Positions 8,184 to 16,659 of a stretch of DNA of 64,000 nt are shown piece after piece. Below the pieces are notes generated by a model that worked only from the letters and a program-made list of their open reading frames with translations, had not been told where the DNA came from and ran no database searches. This stretch comes from an uncultured Lachnospiraceae bacterium (GTDB taxonomy: Bacteria; Bacillota; Clostridia; Lachnospirales; Lachnospiraceae), in assembly GCA_944380185.1 (NCBI GenBank), contig CALWGV010000106.1, positions 1 through 64,000 of the forward strand, read 5' to 3'. The position numbers and the translations under genes are program-made. Each line of letters opens with the position of its first letter. Position 1 is the first letter of the stretch.

Positions 8184-9614
8184 TTACACATTGATCTCGG
8201 CCTTGCGTCCCAGCACAGATTCATTTTCCCGAAGAATCGGATAAACCGTCTCCTCCAGAAATTCCTCGACCTGCCTGGGTGCGCGCCCCACATAGCGGGA
8301 AGGATCCATGGACTTTTTCAGCTCATCCAGCGACAGATTGAAGGCCGGGTCGGCTGCGATCAGCTCCAAGAGATTATTATCCCGGCCCTCCACCTTCACC
8401 TGACGGCCCGCCTCCATAGACAGGGTGCGGATTTTCTCATGGAGCTCCTGGCGATCTCCGCCTGCCTTCACCGCATCCATCATGATATTCTCCGTGGCCA
8501 TAAAGGGCAGCTCCGCCATCAGATGCTTCTCGATGACCTTGGGATATACCACCAGACCATCCACCACATTCAGATACAGATCCAGAATGCCGTCCACCGC
8601 CAGAAAAGCCTCGGGAATACTGATCCGCTTGTTGGCCGAATCATCCAGAGTTCTCTCAAACCACTGAGTTGATGCCGTCAGCATGGGATTCATCACATCG
8701 CTCATCACATAGTTGGCCAGAGAGGCAATGCGCTCGCTGCGCATGGGGTTGCGCTTGTATGCCATGGCGGAGGAGCCGATCTGGCTCTTTTCAAAGGGCT
8801 CCTCGATCTCCTTTAGGTGCTGCAGCAGCCGGATGTCATTGGAAAACTTGTGGGCGCTGGAAGCAATGCCCGCCAGCACACACAGGACCCTGGTATCCAC
8901 CTTGCGGGAATAGGTCTGCCCAGACACCGGGTAGCAGGAGCTAAAGCCCATCTTCTCGGCGATCTTCTGATCCAGAGCGCGGCACTTCTCATGGTCTCCG
9001 TCAAAGAGCTCCAGGAAGCTGGCCTGGGTGCCGGTGGTTCCCTTGGAACCCAAAAGCTTCATGGAACCGATCACATGCTCCAGATCCTCCAGATCCAGAA
9101 GAAGCTCCTGTATCCACAGGCAGGCCCTTTTGCCCACCGTAGTAGGCTGAGCCGGCTGAAAATGAGTGAACGCCAGGGTTGGCTGAGTCTTCCATGCGGC
9201 GGCAAAACGTGAGAGCTCTGCGATCACGTTGATGAGCTTTTCCCGCACCAGGCAAAGCCCTTCCCTCATGATAATCAGGTCCGTATTGTCTCCCACATAG
9301 CAGGAGGTAGCCCCCAGATGAATGATCCCCTTGGCTTTGGGACACTGCAGTCCGTAAGCGTAGACATGGGACATCACATCGTGGCGGACCTCCTTCTCCC
9401 TGGCCCTGGCCTCCTCATAGTTGATATCGTCCTGGTGGGCCTTCATCTCCTCGATCTGTTCCTCGGTGATGGGCAGCCCCAGCTCGCGCTCGGCTTCAGC
9501 CAGAGCGATCCACAGCTTTCTCCAGGTAGTAAACTTCTTATCGGGGGAAAAAATATACTGCATTTCCTTGCTGGCATATCGCTCGGACAGAGGGCTCATA
9601 TATTTCTCATGCAT
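8184..9614 (-). CDS. purB: Adenylosuccinate lyase
   Basis: The 476-residue enzyme of the fumarase/aspartase superfamily acts twice in purine synthesis: it releases fumarate from SAICAR and from adenylosuccinate. The superfamily signature is visible as GSSAMAYKRNPMRSE, with upstream HLGATSCYVGDN and THFQPAQPTTVGKR. The ATG at 9614 lies ten bases after AAGGAGG and overlaps the end of purF by 19 bases. purC-purF-purB therefore form a tightly packed leftward operon ended by the terminator at 8087-8123. Confidence 0.95.
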   Translation of the reverse strand: MHEKYMSPLSERYASKEMQYIFSPDKKFTTWRKLWIALAEAERELGLPITEEQIEEMKAHQDDINYEEARAREKEVRHDVMSHVYAYGLQCPKAKGIIHLGATSCYVGDNTDLIIMREGLCLVREKLINVIAELSRFAAAWKTQPTLAFTHFQPAQPTTVGKRACLWIQELLLDLEDLEHVIGSMKLLGSKGTTGTQASFLELFDGDHEKCRALDQKIAEKMGFSSCYPVSGQTYSRKVDTRVLCVLAGIASSAHKFSNDIRLLQHLKEIEEPFEKSQIGSSAMAYKRNPMRSERIASLANYVMSDVMNPMLTASTQWFERTLDDSANKRISIPEAFLAVDGILDLYLNVVDGLVVYPKVIEKHLMAELPFMATENIMMDAVKAGGDRQELHEKIRTLSMEAGRQVKVEGRDNNLLELIAADPAFNLSLDELKKSMDPSRYVGRAPRQVEEFLEETVYPILRENESVLGRKAEINV

Positions 9615-11092
9615 CGAAACGGTTCCTCCTTGGAAAAATATTCTTTGTCGGCAAATTCTCCGCGGATGTCCTCCGTGGGCGGATCCAACGGATAATCACC
9701 GGTGAAGCAGGCTGTACACAGAGGAAGTCCCTCCGCCATGGCATCCAGACGCTCCACCCCCAGATAACCCAGGGTGTCCGCCCCGATATAACGACGTATC
9801 TCCTCCAGAGTTTTCTTATTCGCCAGCAGCTGGTCCTCACTGGGAATATCTGTGCCAAAATAGCAGGGATGCAGGAAAGGCGGAGCGGATATTCTCACAT
9901 GAACCTCCTTGGCCCCGGCCTCCCTGAGCATTGTCACGATGCGGGCGCTGGTGGTACCGCGGACGATGGAATCGTCGATCATTACCACGCGCTTGCCTTG
10001 CACCGCCTCCTTCATCACATTCAGCTTGACACGGACGCTGCTCTCCCGACTCTTCTGACCGGGCTTGATAAAGGTACGCCCCACATAGCTGTTTTTCACA
10101 AAGGCTGTGCCGTAGGGAATACCTGACTCCATGGAATAGCCCAGAGCCGCCACCGTGCCTGACTCCGGCACACCGGTGACCAAATCGGCCTCCACCGGAT
10201 AATCCTGGGCCAGGAAACGGCCTGCAGCGATTCGGGAACGGTATACATTTACCCCGTCCAGAGTGGAATCCGGCCGGGCGAAGTAAATATACTCAAAAAT
10301 GCAGTGGGAAATCCGGCCGCTCTGACCGCACATGGAGGTGTCGGAATGAATCTCGCCGTCACGGATCGTCACGATCTCACCGGGCTGCACATCGCGGACA
10401 AACTCTGCCCCCACCGTCTCCAGGGCAGCCGTCTCCGAGGACAATATAAAGGTATTGTCCCGCCGGCCGATGCACAGGGGCCGGAAGCCAAAAGGATCTC
10501 TGGCCCCGATCAGCTTGCGGGGACTCATAATCACCAGGGAATAGGCCCCTTTCAGCTTCTTCATGGCCAGCGCCACCGCCTCCTCCACGGTCTTCGTCTT
10601 TACCCGTGCCCTGGCGATGTGATAGGCAATAACCTCCGAATCAATGGTAGTCTGGAAAATCGCGCCGTCGTGCTCCAGTTCGCGGCGCAGCTGCGGCGTA
10701 TTGACCAGGTTTCCATTGTGGGCCAGCGCCAGCGTGCCCTTGATATAGTTGAGCACCAGAGGCTGGGCATTTTCCCGGCTGCTGCCGCCGGCAGTGGAAT
10801 AGCGCACATGCCCCACACCGATGTTGCCGCCGCCTAGGGAGGCAAATGTCTCCTCGGTGAACACCTCATGGACCAGACCCATCCCTTTTACTGTTCTCAC
10901 CCGCCCCTTAGGGCCGGCAGTATCGCTGACAGCGATGCCGCAGCTCTCCTGTCCCCTGTGCTGCAGAGCAAAGAGTCCGTAGTAGATCGCCGGGGCCACG
11001 TCGTTTCCATCAAAATCATAAGCGCCGAAAACGCCGCATTCCTCATGGAGGCCGTCGTTTTCCAGCTCTGTATCAAAACAAAAATCTCTCAT
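9596..11092 (-). CDS. purF: Amidophosphoribosyltransferase
   Basis: The enzyme makes phosphoribosylamine from PRPP and glutamine, the committed purine step. The Ntn-type glutaminase domain is in the first half (HEECGVFGAYD, LQHRGQESCGI, HVRYSTAGGSSRENAQP), and the catalytic Cys is the one in EECGVFG. The phosphoribosyltransferase half shows VVMIDDSIVRGTTS. The Cys lies about 18 residues into the protein, so an N-terminal propeptide is probably removed. The start is uncertain. The ATG at 11092 (498 residues) fits the family start, but a GTG at 11128 overlapping the purC stop would add 12 residues. Confidence 0.95.
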   Translation of the reverse strand: MRDFCFDTELENDGLHEECGVFGAYDFDGNDVAPAIYYGLFALQHRGQESCGIAVSDTAGPKGRVRTVKGMGLVHEVFTEETFASLGGGNIGVGHVRYSTAGGSSRENAQPLVLNYIKGTLALAHNGNLVNTPQLRRELEHDGAIFQTTIDSEVIAYHIARARVKTKTVEEAVALAMKKLKGAYSLVIMSPRKLIGARDPFGFRPLCIGRRDNTFILSSETAALETVGAEFVRDVQPGEIVTIRDGEIHSDTSMCGQSGRISHCIFEYIYFARPDSTLDGVNVYRSRIAAGRFLAQDYPVEADLVTGVPESGTVAALGYSMESGIPYGTAFVKNSYVGRTFIKPGQKSRESSVRVKLNVMKEAVQGKRVVMIDDSIVRGTTSARIVTMLREAGAKEVHVRISAPPFLHPCYFGTDIPSEDQLLANKKTLEEIRRYIGADTLGYLGVERLDAMAEGLPLCTACFTGDYPLDPPTEDIRGEFADKEYFSKEEPFRCMRNI

Positions 11093-11124
11093 CTGTCGTC
11101 TCTCTTCATGCCGGCCGCCGGGAT

Positions 11125-11829
11125 TCACAGCCCCAGACGGTTGAAGACCTCGTTGTAAGCATCCTCCACATTGCCCATATCCCTGCGGAAGCGATCCTTG
11201 TCCAGCTTCTCATGGGTATTGATGTCCCACAGGCGGCAGGTGTCAGGGGAAATCTCGTCGGCCAGAATGATCTGTCCATGGTAGCGTCCAAACTCGATCT
11301 TGAAATCAATCAGCTCAATGCCGGCACCGGCAAAATAAGCCTTCAGCACCTCGTTGATCTTGAAGGTCATCTTGGTGATGGCATCGATTTCCTCCTGCGT
11401 CGCCAATCCCAGAGCCAGAGCATAGTAGGAGTTGATAAAGGGATCGCCCAGATCGTCATTCTTATAGCTGAATTCCAGGGTGGGGCACAGAAGCTTTCTG
11501 CCCTCCTCGATACCCAGCTTTTTGGAAAAGCTGCCGGCAGCCACGTTGCGCACGATCACCTCAAGAGGTACGATCTCTACCTTCTTTACCGCTGTCTCTC
11601 TGTCGGAAAGCTCCTCGATATAGTGAGTGGGGATGCCCTCCTTCTCCAGCATCTGAAAGACACGGTTGGTCATCCGATTGTTGATCACGCCCTTGCCCAC
11701 AATGGTACCCTTCTTCAGTCCGTTGAAGGCTGTGGCATCATCCTTATAGTCCACAATCAGAACATCCTCGTCATCGGTGCGGTACACCTTTTTGGCCTTG
11801 CCCTCATACAGTAGATCCAGTTTCTTCAT
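11125..11829 (-). CDS. purC: SAICAR synthase
   Basis: The 234-residue enzyme joins CAIR and aspartate with ATP to give SAICAR. Visible family features are the start [15 protein letters not shown], the [14 protein letters not shown] motif, and the closing [14 protein letters not shown]. It has the usual bacterial length and an AGGAG ribosome binding site. It is the first gene of the purC-purF-purB unit, and its stop lies within a few bases of possible purF starts. No purine riboswitch aptamer was recognised in the 78-base gap upstream. Confidence 0.96.
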   Translation of the reverse strand: MKKLDLLYEGKAKKVYRTDDEDVLIVDYKDDATAFNGLKKGTIVGKGVINNRMTNRVFQMLEKEGIPTHYIEELSDRETAVKKVEIVPLEVIVRNVAAGSFSKKLGIEEGRKLLCPTLEFSYKNDDLGDPFINSYYALALGLATQEEIDAITKMTFKINEVLKAYFAGAGIELIDFKIEFGRYHGQIILADEISPDTCRLWDINTHEKLDKDRFRRDMGNVEDAYNEVFNRLGL

Positions 11830-11906
11830 CTCTTACAACTCCTCTTTTCTTAGTATCTCTGGTAATATATTTTCCTCCGCGAAAAAGCGGCTGAAATCTT
11901 GTTATC

Positions 11907-12530
11907 TCATCCCTGTCTGTGCTTTTTACTTGTCTTTGCCGCTGTTTTGTCTTTGCCTTTTTTATCGGCGGCCTTTTTTACACTGAAGCCGAAGCTTCCC
12001 AAGGCCCGCCCCAGGCCATAATAGCTGCCGTGATCGTACACGATAGGCTTGGCCTTTGCCAGATCAAAGCGGCCCTTCTCATCCATATATGCCTCATCGG
12101 CGTGGACACAGAGCACTTCCGCCAGAAAGAGATCATGGGAACCGCAAGGGCGGCGCTCTGTCACCCGGCACTCGATGTTCACCGGGCTCTCCCCGATCAG
12201 AGGCGCGCCGATATGGACTGCCTTTTCCGGCGTAAGCCCCAGCACGGCAAACTTGTCCACGTCCCGTCCGGAACGCACTCCGCAGAAATCCGTGGCGTAG
12301 GCCAATCTCTCCGTAGTCAGATTGACCGCAAATTCTCCCGTCTCCCGCAAAAGCTCATAGGAATAGCGCTCCGGCCTCACCGATATGGAGAGCATCGGCG
12401 GATTGGTGCAGACCGTCCCGGTCCAGGCCACTGTAATGATATTGGACCGCCCGTCCCTTCCCGCCGCCGTCACCATGACCACCGGCAGCGGATAGAGCAT
12501 GTTTCCCGCCTTCCAGATTTGTTTTGCCAT
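11907..12530 (-). CDS. Flavin reductase-like FMN-binding protein
   Basis: The 207-residue protein matches the flavin reductase-like split-barrel family: YPLPVVMVTAAG, NIITVAWTGTVCTNPPMLSISVRPERYSYELL and the FAVNLTTERLAYATDFCG region. Members bind FMN and reduce flavins or act as small oxidoreductases. The C-terminus ends in a Lys- and Ala-rich tail of about 25 residues (KKAADKKGKDKTAAKTSKKHRQG), which is not part of the fold. The ATG at 12530 is the family start; an earlier in-frame start lacks support. It follows pheA closely (36 bases) and precedes purC. Confidence 0.85.
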   Translation of the reverse strand: MAKQIWKAGNMLYPLPVVMVTAAGRDGRSNIITVAWTGTVCTNPPMLSISVRPERYSYELLRETGEFAVNLTTERLAYATDFCGVRSGRDVDKFAVLGLTPEKAVHIGAPLIGESPVNIECRVTERRPCGSHDLFLAEVLCVHADEAYMDEKGRFDLAKAKPIVYDHGSYYGLGRALGSFGFSVKKAADKKGKDKTAAKTSKKHRQG

Positions 12531-12566
12531 CGGGCACCGCCTTCCTGACATCAAACGTCTTCATTT

Positions 12567-13691
12567 TCAGTAATTTCCCAGGATTTTGAAGTAACTGACT
12601 TCTTCCATGATTCCCCGCAGCGCTCCCATAACGACAGTATCCGACAAATTTCCTTCGAAGTCCACGAAGAACCGATACTCCCAGTTCTTTCCGGCAATGG
12701 GGCAGGACTCAATTTTGGTCATATTCAGATCATTGTATATAAAGTGAGACAAAATAGAATACAGGCTGCCGCTCTCATGGGGCAGCTCAAAACAGATGCT
12801 GACCTTGTCCGCATTCTTGGTAAATACCTTCTGTCCGGCCACCACGATAAAGCGGGTGGTATTGACCTCGTTATAATTAACTCTCTCCTGCAATATAGAA
12901 AGTCCATACAGCTTCGCCGCCGACGCGCTGGCGATGGCCGCCTGACTGATATCCCCGTCGTCCCGGACCTTTTTGGCGCTCAGCGCCGTATTGTTCAGGC
13001 TGACTCTGCGCCAGTTAGGATGGCTGTTTAAAAAACGGGTGCACTGCATAAGCCCCTGGGGATGAGAATAAACCACCCGGATATCCGAAAGGCCGGCTCC
13101 CGGAAGTCCCAAAAGAGCATGCTCCACTTTCAGGCAGACCTCTCCCACGATATAGTTGTCATAAAAGGCCAGAAGATCATAAACCCCGCTGACCGTCCCG
13201 GCGGTAGAATTTTCGATGGGAAGCACCGCATAATCGGCATCGCAGATACTGATAGCCTTCATGGCGTCTTCCCAGGTGCGCACCGGCGCAAGATCGGCCG
13301 CATCGGGAAAAAAGCTCCTGGCCGCCTGCTCGCTGTAAGCGCCAGGCACCCCCTGATACACCACACGGGCATTTTTTTGAAGGCTGTCGATCTCGGCAAA
13401 GGGTAATTTAAGTCCTCTGCCCTTTTCCTCCAGAATCCGGTATTGAAGTTTGCGGCTCACCGCCATCAGCTGCCGGAACATATCATGGATACCCTGGCGC
13501 TCGAAATCATCTGCCCCCATGGCTTCTGCCCGAGCCAGTTTTTCCTTTTCTCTCTCCGGATCAAGGACCTTCTTGCCTGTTTCGATCTTGTACTCCGCCA
13601 CCGACCGGCAGATCTGCTGTCTCTTCTGAAACAGTTCCACCAGCTGGCTGTCCACCTCGTCAATCTGCTCTCTCAGCTTCTGTAAATCCAC
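12567..13691 (-). CDS. pheA: Bifunctional chorismate mutase / prephenate dehydratase
   Basis: The 374-residue protein has an AroQ chorismate mutase domain (about residues 1-85, starting DLQKLREQIDEVD and containing LFQKRQQICRSVAEYK). A prephenate dehydratase domain follows (about 105-280, with the NTTRFIVV motif). A C-terminal ACT domain (about 285-370) should bind phenylalanine for feedback control; its ESRP motif reads ESCP here. It converts chorismate to phenylpyruvate. The start is a GTG at 13691, five bases after AAGGAGG. The 200-base upstream gap shows no T-box signature. Confidence 0.94.
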   Translation of the reverse strand: MDLQKLREQIDEVDSQLVELFQKRQQICRSVAEYKIETGKKVLDPEREKEKLARAEAMGADDFERQGIHDMFRQLMAVSRKLQYRILEEKGRGLKLPFAEIDSLQKNARVVYQGVPGAYSEQAARSFFPDAADLAPVRTWEDAMKAISICDADYAVLPIENSTAGTVSGVYDLLAFYDNYIVGEVCLKVEHALLGLPGAGLSDIRVVYSHPQGLMQCTRFLNSHPNWRRVSLNNTALSAKKVRDDGDISQAAIASASAAKLYGLSILQERVNYNEVNTTRFIVVAGQKVFTKNADKVSICFELPHESGSLYSILSHFIYNDLNMTKIESCPIAGKNWEYRFFVDFEGNLSDTVVMGALRGIMEEVSYFKILGNY

Positions 13692-13726
13692 TGCGCCCTC
13701 CTTCTGATTAGCGGCACTGTTATTTT

Positions 13727-13807
13727 TCAATTGTAATAAATTCCTTCCCGCATTTCAAGTGGCAATTCCGACAAATCCCAGTTGACCATTTCCGCCGGTG
13801 AGGGCAT
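13727..13807 (-). other. Possible 26-codon small ORF or gene remnant upstream of pheA
   Basis: On the minus strand a short frame (ATG at 13807, TGA at 13727-13729) encodes 26 residues with a protein-like composition (MVNWDLSELPLEMREGIYYN near the end). It has no ribosome binding site and no Phe run, so it is not an obvious pheA leader peptide. It looks more like the tail of a lost gene. Coding status is unproven. Confidence 0.2.
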
Positions 13808-13891
13808 GTCGCTGATGTCCGCGCATAGTCATGGGCCACAGCAAAAACACAGCTGCATAAAAGCGGCAATCCAAAGCCATACTGTCTTATT

Positions 13892-14347
13892 ATGGAGAAC
13901 AAATTTATCAAATGCGGGCTGATCGGCTGGACCATGGAGCTCTTCGCCACCAGCCTGAGCAATTATCGCCGCAGCGGGGATCGGCGCATGATGGGCAACA
14001 CATCCCTGTGGATGTTCCCCATCTACGGTATGGCCGCCGCCATGGCTCCTGTGGGAAAATTTCTGTGCAAAAGAAACATTGTGGTCAGAGGAAGCGTATA
14101 TATGTGCATGATCTTCGCCGCCGAATACACCACCGGGTGGCTGCTGCGCCGTCTGGGGATGTGCCCCTGGGACTACAGCGAAGCCCCGCTGAACATCGAC
14201 GGGCTGATCCGCTTAGACTACGCTCCGGCCTGGTTTGCCGCCGGGCTGCTCTTTGAAAACAATGTCTGCGGAGAGGTGCGAAAGGCCTACAAAAAAGAGC
14301 TGAGGGAAAGAAAGAAGGAGGCATCCGTCTGCTGCACAAAAGAATGA
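13892..14347 (+). CDS. Putative ABC-transporter type IV family membrane protein
   Basis: The 151-residue membrane protein resembles the PF06541 (CmpB-like) family often labelled putative ABC transporter permease. It has GNTSLWMFPIYGMAA, an EYTTGWLLRRLG segment and the WDYSEAPLNIDGLIRLDY stretch typical of that family. About four hydrophobic helices are visible and the last 25 residues are highly charged. No transporter partner gene is adjacent and the function is not known. Oddly, there is no recognisable ribosome binding site before the ATG. The strong terminator follows the stop within three bases. Confidence 0.8.
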   Translation: MENKFIKCGLIGWTMELFATSLSNYRRSGDRRMMGNTSLWMFPIYGMAAAMAPVGKFLCKRNIVVRGSVYMCMIFAAEYTTGWLLRRLGMCPWDYSEAPLNIDGLIRLDYAPAWFAAGLLFENNVCGEVRKAYKKELRERKKEASVCCTKE

Positions 14348-14349
14348 CA

Positions 14350-14389
14350 GGCAGCAAAAAAGAGACCCGGAAGGTCTCTTTTTGCTGTC
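14350..14389 (+). terminator. Bidirectional rho-independent terminator
   Basis: A long stem (GGCAGCAAAAAAGAGACC at 14350-14367 against 14373-14389) has A-rich and T-rich arms, so it works in both directions. It ends the gene at 13892 and the leftward MFS transporter gene at 14464. Confidence 0.85.
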
Positions 14390-14463
14390 TGTGATATCCG
14401 CCGCACTGCCTGTGAAGTCAGCTGCAGGCTATTTTGCAGTTAATTTTCCGCCCAGTCTTCCGG

Positions 14464-15717
14464 TTATTTCTCCAGATCAGCATTGAGCTTCGCCGCCTTG
14501 CGGAACACAAAGTAACCGGCGATAATCAGCACGGAGATCATGGCAACGCCCAGCTGCATATGTCCGGTGGCCTGCGTCACGACTGATACCAGACCGGTGC
14601 CCATAAAGGAAGCACCTTTGCCGCAGATATCCAACAGGCCAAAGAACTCTCCCGCCTTTTCCGGCGGAATGATCTGGGCAAAATAGGAGCGTGACAGAGC
14701 CTGGATGCCTCCCTGAAAAATACCCACGCAGACAGCCAGAAGCCAGAATTCCCACGCCTTGTCAAGCTGAATGGCAAACAGGGCGATGGCCGCGTATGCC
14801 AGGATGCAGATGCGGATCAGCTTGGAATTTTTATACTTGCCTGCCAGCTTGCCGAAAATCAGGGCAAAGGGGAAGGCCACAAACTGGGTCAGCAGCAGAG
14901 CCAGAAGAAGCATGGTGCTGTCCAGCCCCAATGCTTCGCCGTAGGCCGTCGCCATCTCAATAATCGTGTACACGCCGTCAATATAGAGGAAGAAGGCGAT
15001 CAGAAAAACGAACAGGCCCTTGTGATGACTGATATCCCGCAGACTGTGCCCCAGTCTGACAAAGGACTCCCGCACGGCATTTTTCTTTTTTTCCACGAAA
15101 TGGACCTGTTTATAGTTTTTAAGCAGCGGTATGGTCATCCCCAGCCACCACACGGCAGTCAGCAAAAAGGCGATGGCCATGGCCGTGGTCATGGACAGGC
15201 CGAAGCCCTCCGCATTGAGCACCAGCACCAGGCTGATAATAAAAGGTATCACACTGCCGATGTAGCCCCAGGCATAGCCCTGGGAGGAGACATTGTCCAT
15301 CCTTTCCGGCGTGGTCACGTCGGTGAGCATGGAATCATAGAAGACCAGGCTCGCATTGTAGCCCACCTTGGCGATCACAAAGATAATCAGAAAAGCCAGC
15401 CAGTAGGAGGGCACCGACAGCGCCGCGCAGCCGATGACGCCGATCATCAGAAAGGCTGTAAAGATCGGCTTTTTATATCCGCCGGTATCGGCCAGGGTGC
15501 CGAAGACCGGCCCCAGGCAGGCCACAATCAGCGTGGATATGGAAGCCGCATAACCCCAGTAAGCAAGATAATCGGTGGAGGACACGCCTCCGCTCTCCGC
15601 CAGGGAATTGAAATAAATGGGAAGCAGGGTCGAGACAAGAAGCGTAAAAGCCGAGTTTCCCACGTCATACAAAATCCATTGCTTTTCCAGACGGGTCAAT
15701 TTATTTTTCTCTTTCAT
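14464..15717 (-). CDS. UMF1-type MFS transporter
   Basis: The 417-residue protein has about twelve hydrophobic helices and the start EKQWILYDVGNSAFTLLVSTLLPIYF, typical of the UMF1 (Vacuolar Atg22-like) branch of the major facilitator superfamily. A central loop at about residues 205-235 is basic, and GGIQALSRSYFAQIIP in the second half is another family pattern. The substrate is unknown. The ATG has GGAGG upstream. It lies downstream of the phospholipase C-like gene and could be cotranscribed with it. Confidence 0.88.
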   Translation of the reverse strand: MKEKNKLTRLEKQWILYDVGNSAFTLLVSTLLPIYFNSLAESGGVSSTDYLAYWGYAASISTLIVACLGPVFGTLADTGGYKKPIFTAFLMIGVIGCAALSVPSYWLAFLIIFVIAKVGYNASLVFYDSMLTDVTTPERMDNVSSQGYAWGYIGSVIPFIISLVLVLNAEGFGLSMTTAMAIAFLLTAVWWLGMTIPLLKNYKQVHFVEKKKNAVRESFVRLGHSLRDISHHKGLFVFLIAFFLYIDGVYTIIEMATAYGEALGLDSTMLLLALLLTQFVAFPFALIFGKLAGKYKNSKLIRICILAYAAIALFAIQLDKAWEFWLLAVCVGIFQGGIQALSRSYFAQIIPPEKAGEFFGLLDICGKGASFMGTGLVSVVTQATGHMQLGVAMISVLIIAGYFVFRKAAKLNADLEK

Positions 15718-15844
15718 TATTCCTCCAAAAAACCGCGGCCATACGCCGCCTTAATCCGGGCCGGCGAAAGCCCACGTTTCTTTTTACCATTCCTTTGTAA
15801 ATCCGCTCCCCCTCTTTTGTTAAATCCATGTAAAATCTCGCCGT

Positions 15845-16636
15845 TTATTCGTAATTGCGCTCAAAGCGGGCCGACAAAGGCTCACCGCTGTCGATGGCCT
15901 GATAGTATTTATAGATCATCGTAACCGTGGGCTGAATAGCCGCCTTGTAGCGGGCAAAAAGCTCCCGGTTGATGGGGCGGCAGGCCTCGTTGGGCGTAAG
16001 ACCCATGACGATGCCGCCGTAGTTGTCATACTGCCTGACCGCCTTCATCACGCCGGTGAGCACCTTCTCCTTCTTTTTATTGTCCACATGGAGGAGGTTC
16101 TTCGTGCGGCGCATGGATTTCAGGCACTGCCGCACCTGATGAGGCGACAGACCTTCGTAAAATTCACTCATGACCCAGGCCACGCCCTCATCGGTGGGAA
16201 TCACCTTTCCCACCAGAAATTCCGCCGGATTCTGCTTTGCCCGAAGCAGAAGGCTGCGGTCAAATTCCGTCTCGATCTCATTGTGGCTGATGCCGGTCTC
16301 CTCCACCATCTCCTCCACGTAGCCATGGCACTCGCTGTCCAGCATAAAATGGCAGATCATCCCCAGAATATAGGCACAATGGGGCGTATCCTTTCCCCGA
16401 TCCGCAATGATTTCCCTGGCCCGCTCAAAAAAGCCTGTGGCTGCCTCCTCGTGGAGACGGGTCCCGTACTCCCGCACAGGATTTTTCTTCAGCGGATGGT
16501 AGAAAAACAGGAAATCCGGTCCCTGCAGACCGATGCGAAAATACTCCTGGTACTTGTGGACCATCCAGTGAATGTCCCCCTCCAGCTCCTTGTAGACGAT
16601 TCTTCCAAATGTATCATGTGCGTAAATAGCAGGCAT
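15845..16636 (-). CDS. Zinc-dependent phospholipase C-like protein
   Basis: The 263-residue protein matches the zinc-dependent phospholipase C fold (PF00882) found in many Clostridia: HDTFGRIVYKEL near the start, GLQGPDFLFFYHPL, RLHEEAATGFFERA and ILGMICHFMLDSECHGYVEE carry the His and Asp residues expected to bind zinc. There is no signal peptide, so it is probably cytosolic and its true substrate is unknown. An AAGGAGGTG site precedes the ATG. It begins 24 bases after purL ends, which suggests readthrough from purL. Confidence 0.85.
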   Translation of the reverse strand: MPAIYAHDTFGRIVYKELEGDIHWMVHKYQEYFRIGLQGPDFLFFYHPLKKNPVREYGTRLHEEAATGFFERAREIIADRGKDTPHCAYILGMICHFMLDSECHGYVEEMVEETGISHNEIETEFDRSLLLRAKQNPAEFLVGKVIPTDEGVAWVMSEFYEGLSPHQVRQCLKSMRRTKNLLHVDNKKKEKVLTGVMKAVRQYDNYGGIVMGLTPNEACRPINRELFARYKAAIQPTVTMIYKYYQAIDSGEPLSARFERNYE

Positions 16637-16659
16637 AGGGCACCTCCTTGCATTAAGCC

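Noticed and set aside
13700..13890. T-box or riboswitch upstream of pheA
   Set aside because: No T-box sequence, specifier stem or known aptamer core could be found.
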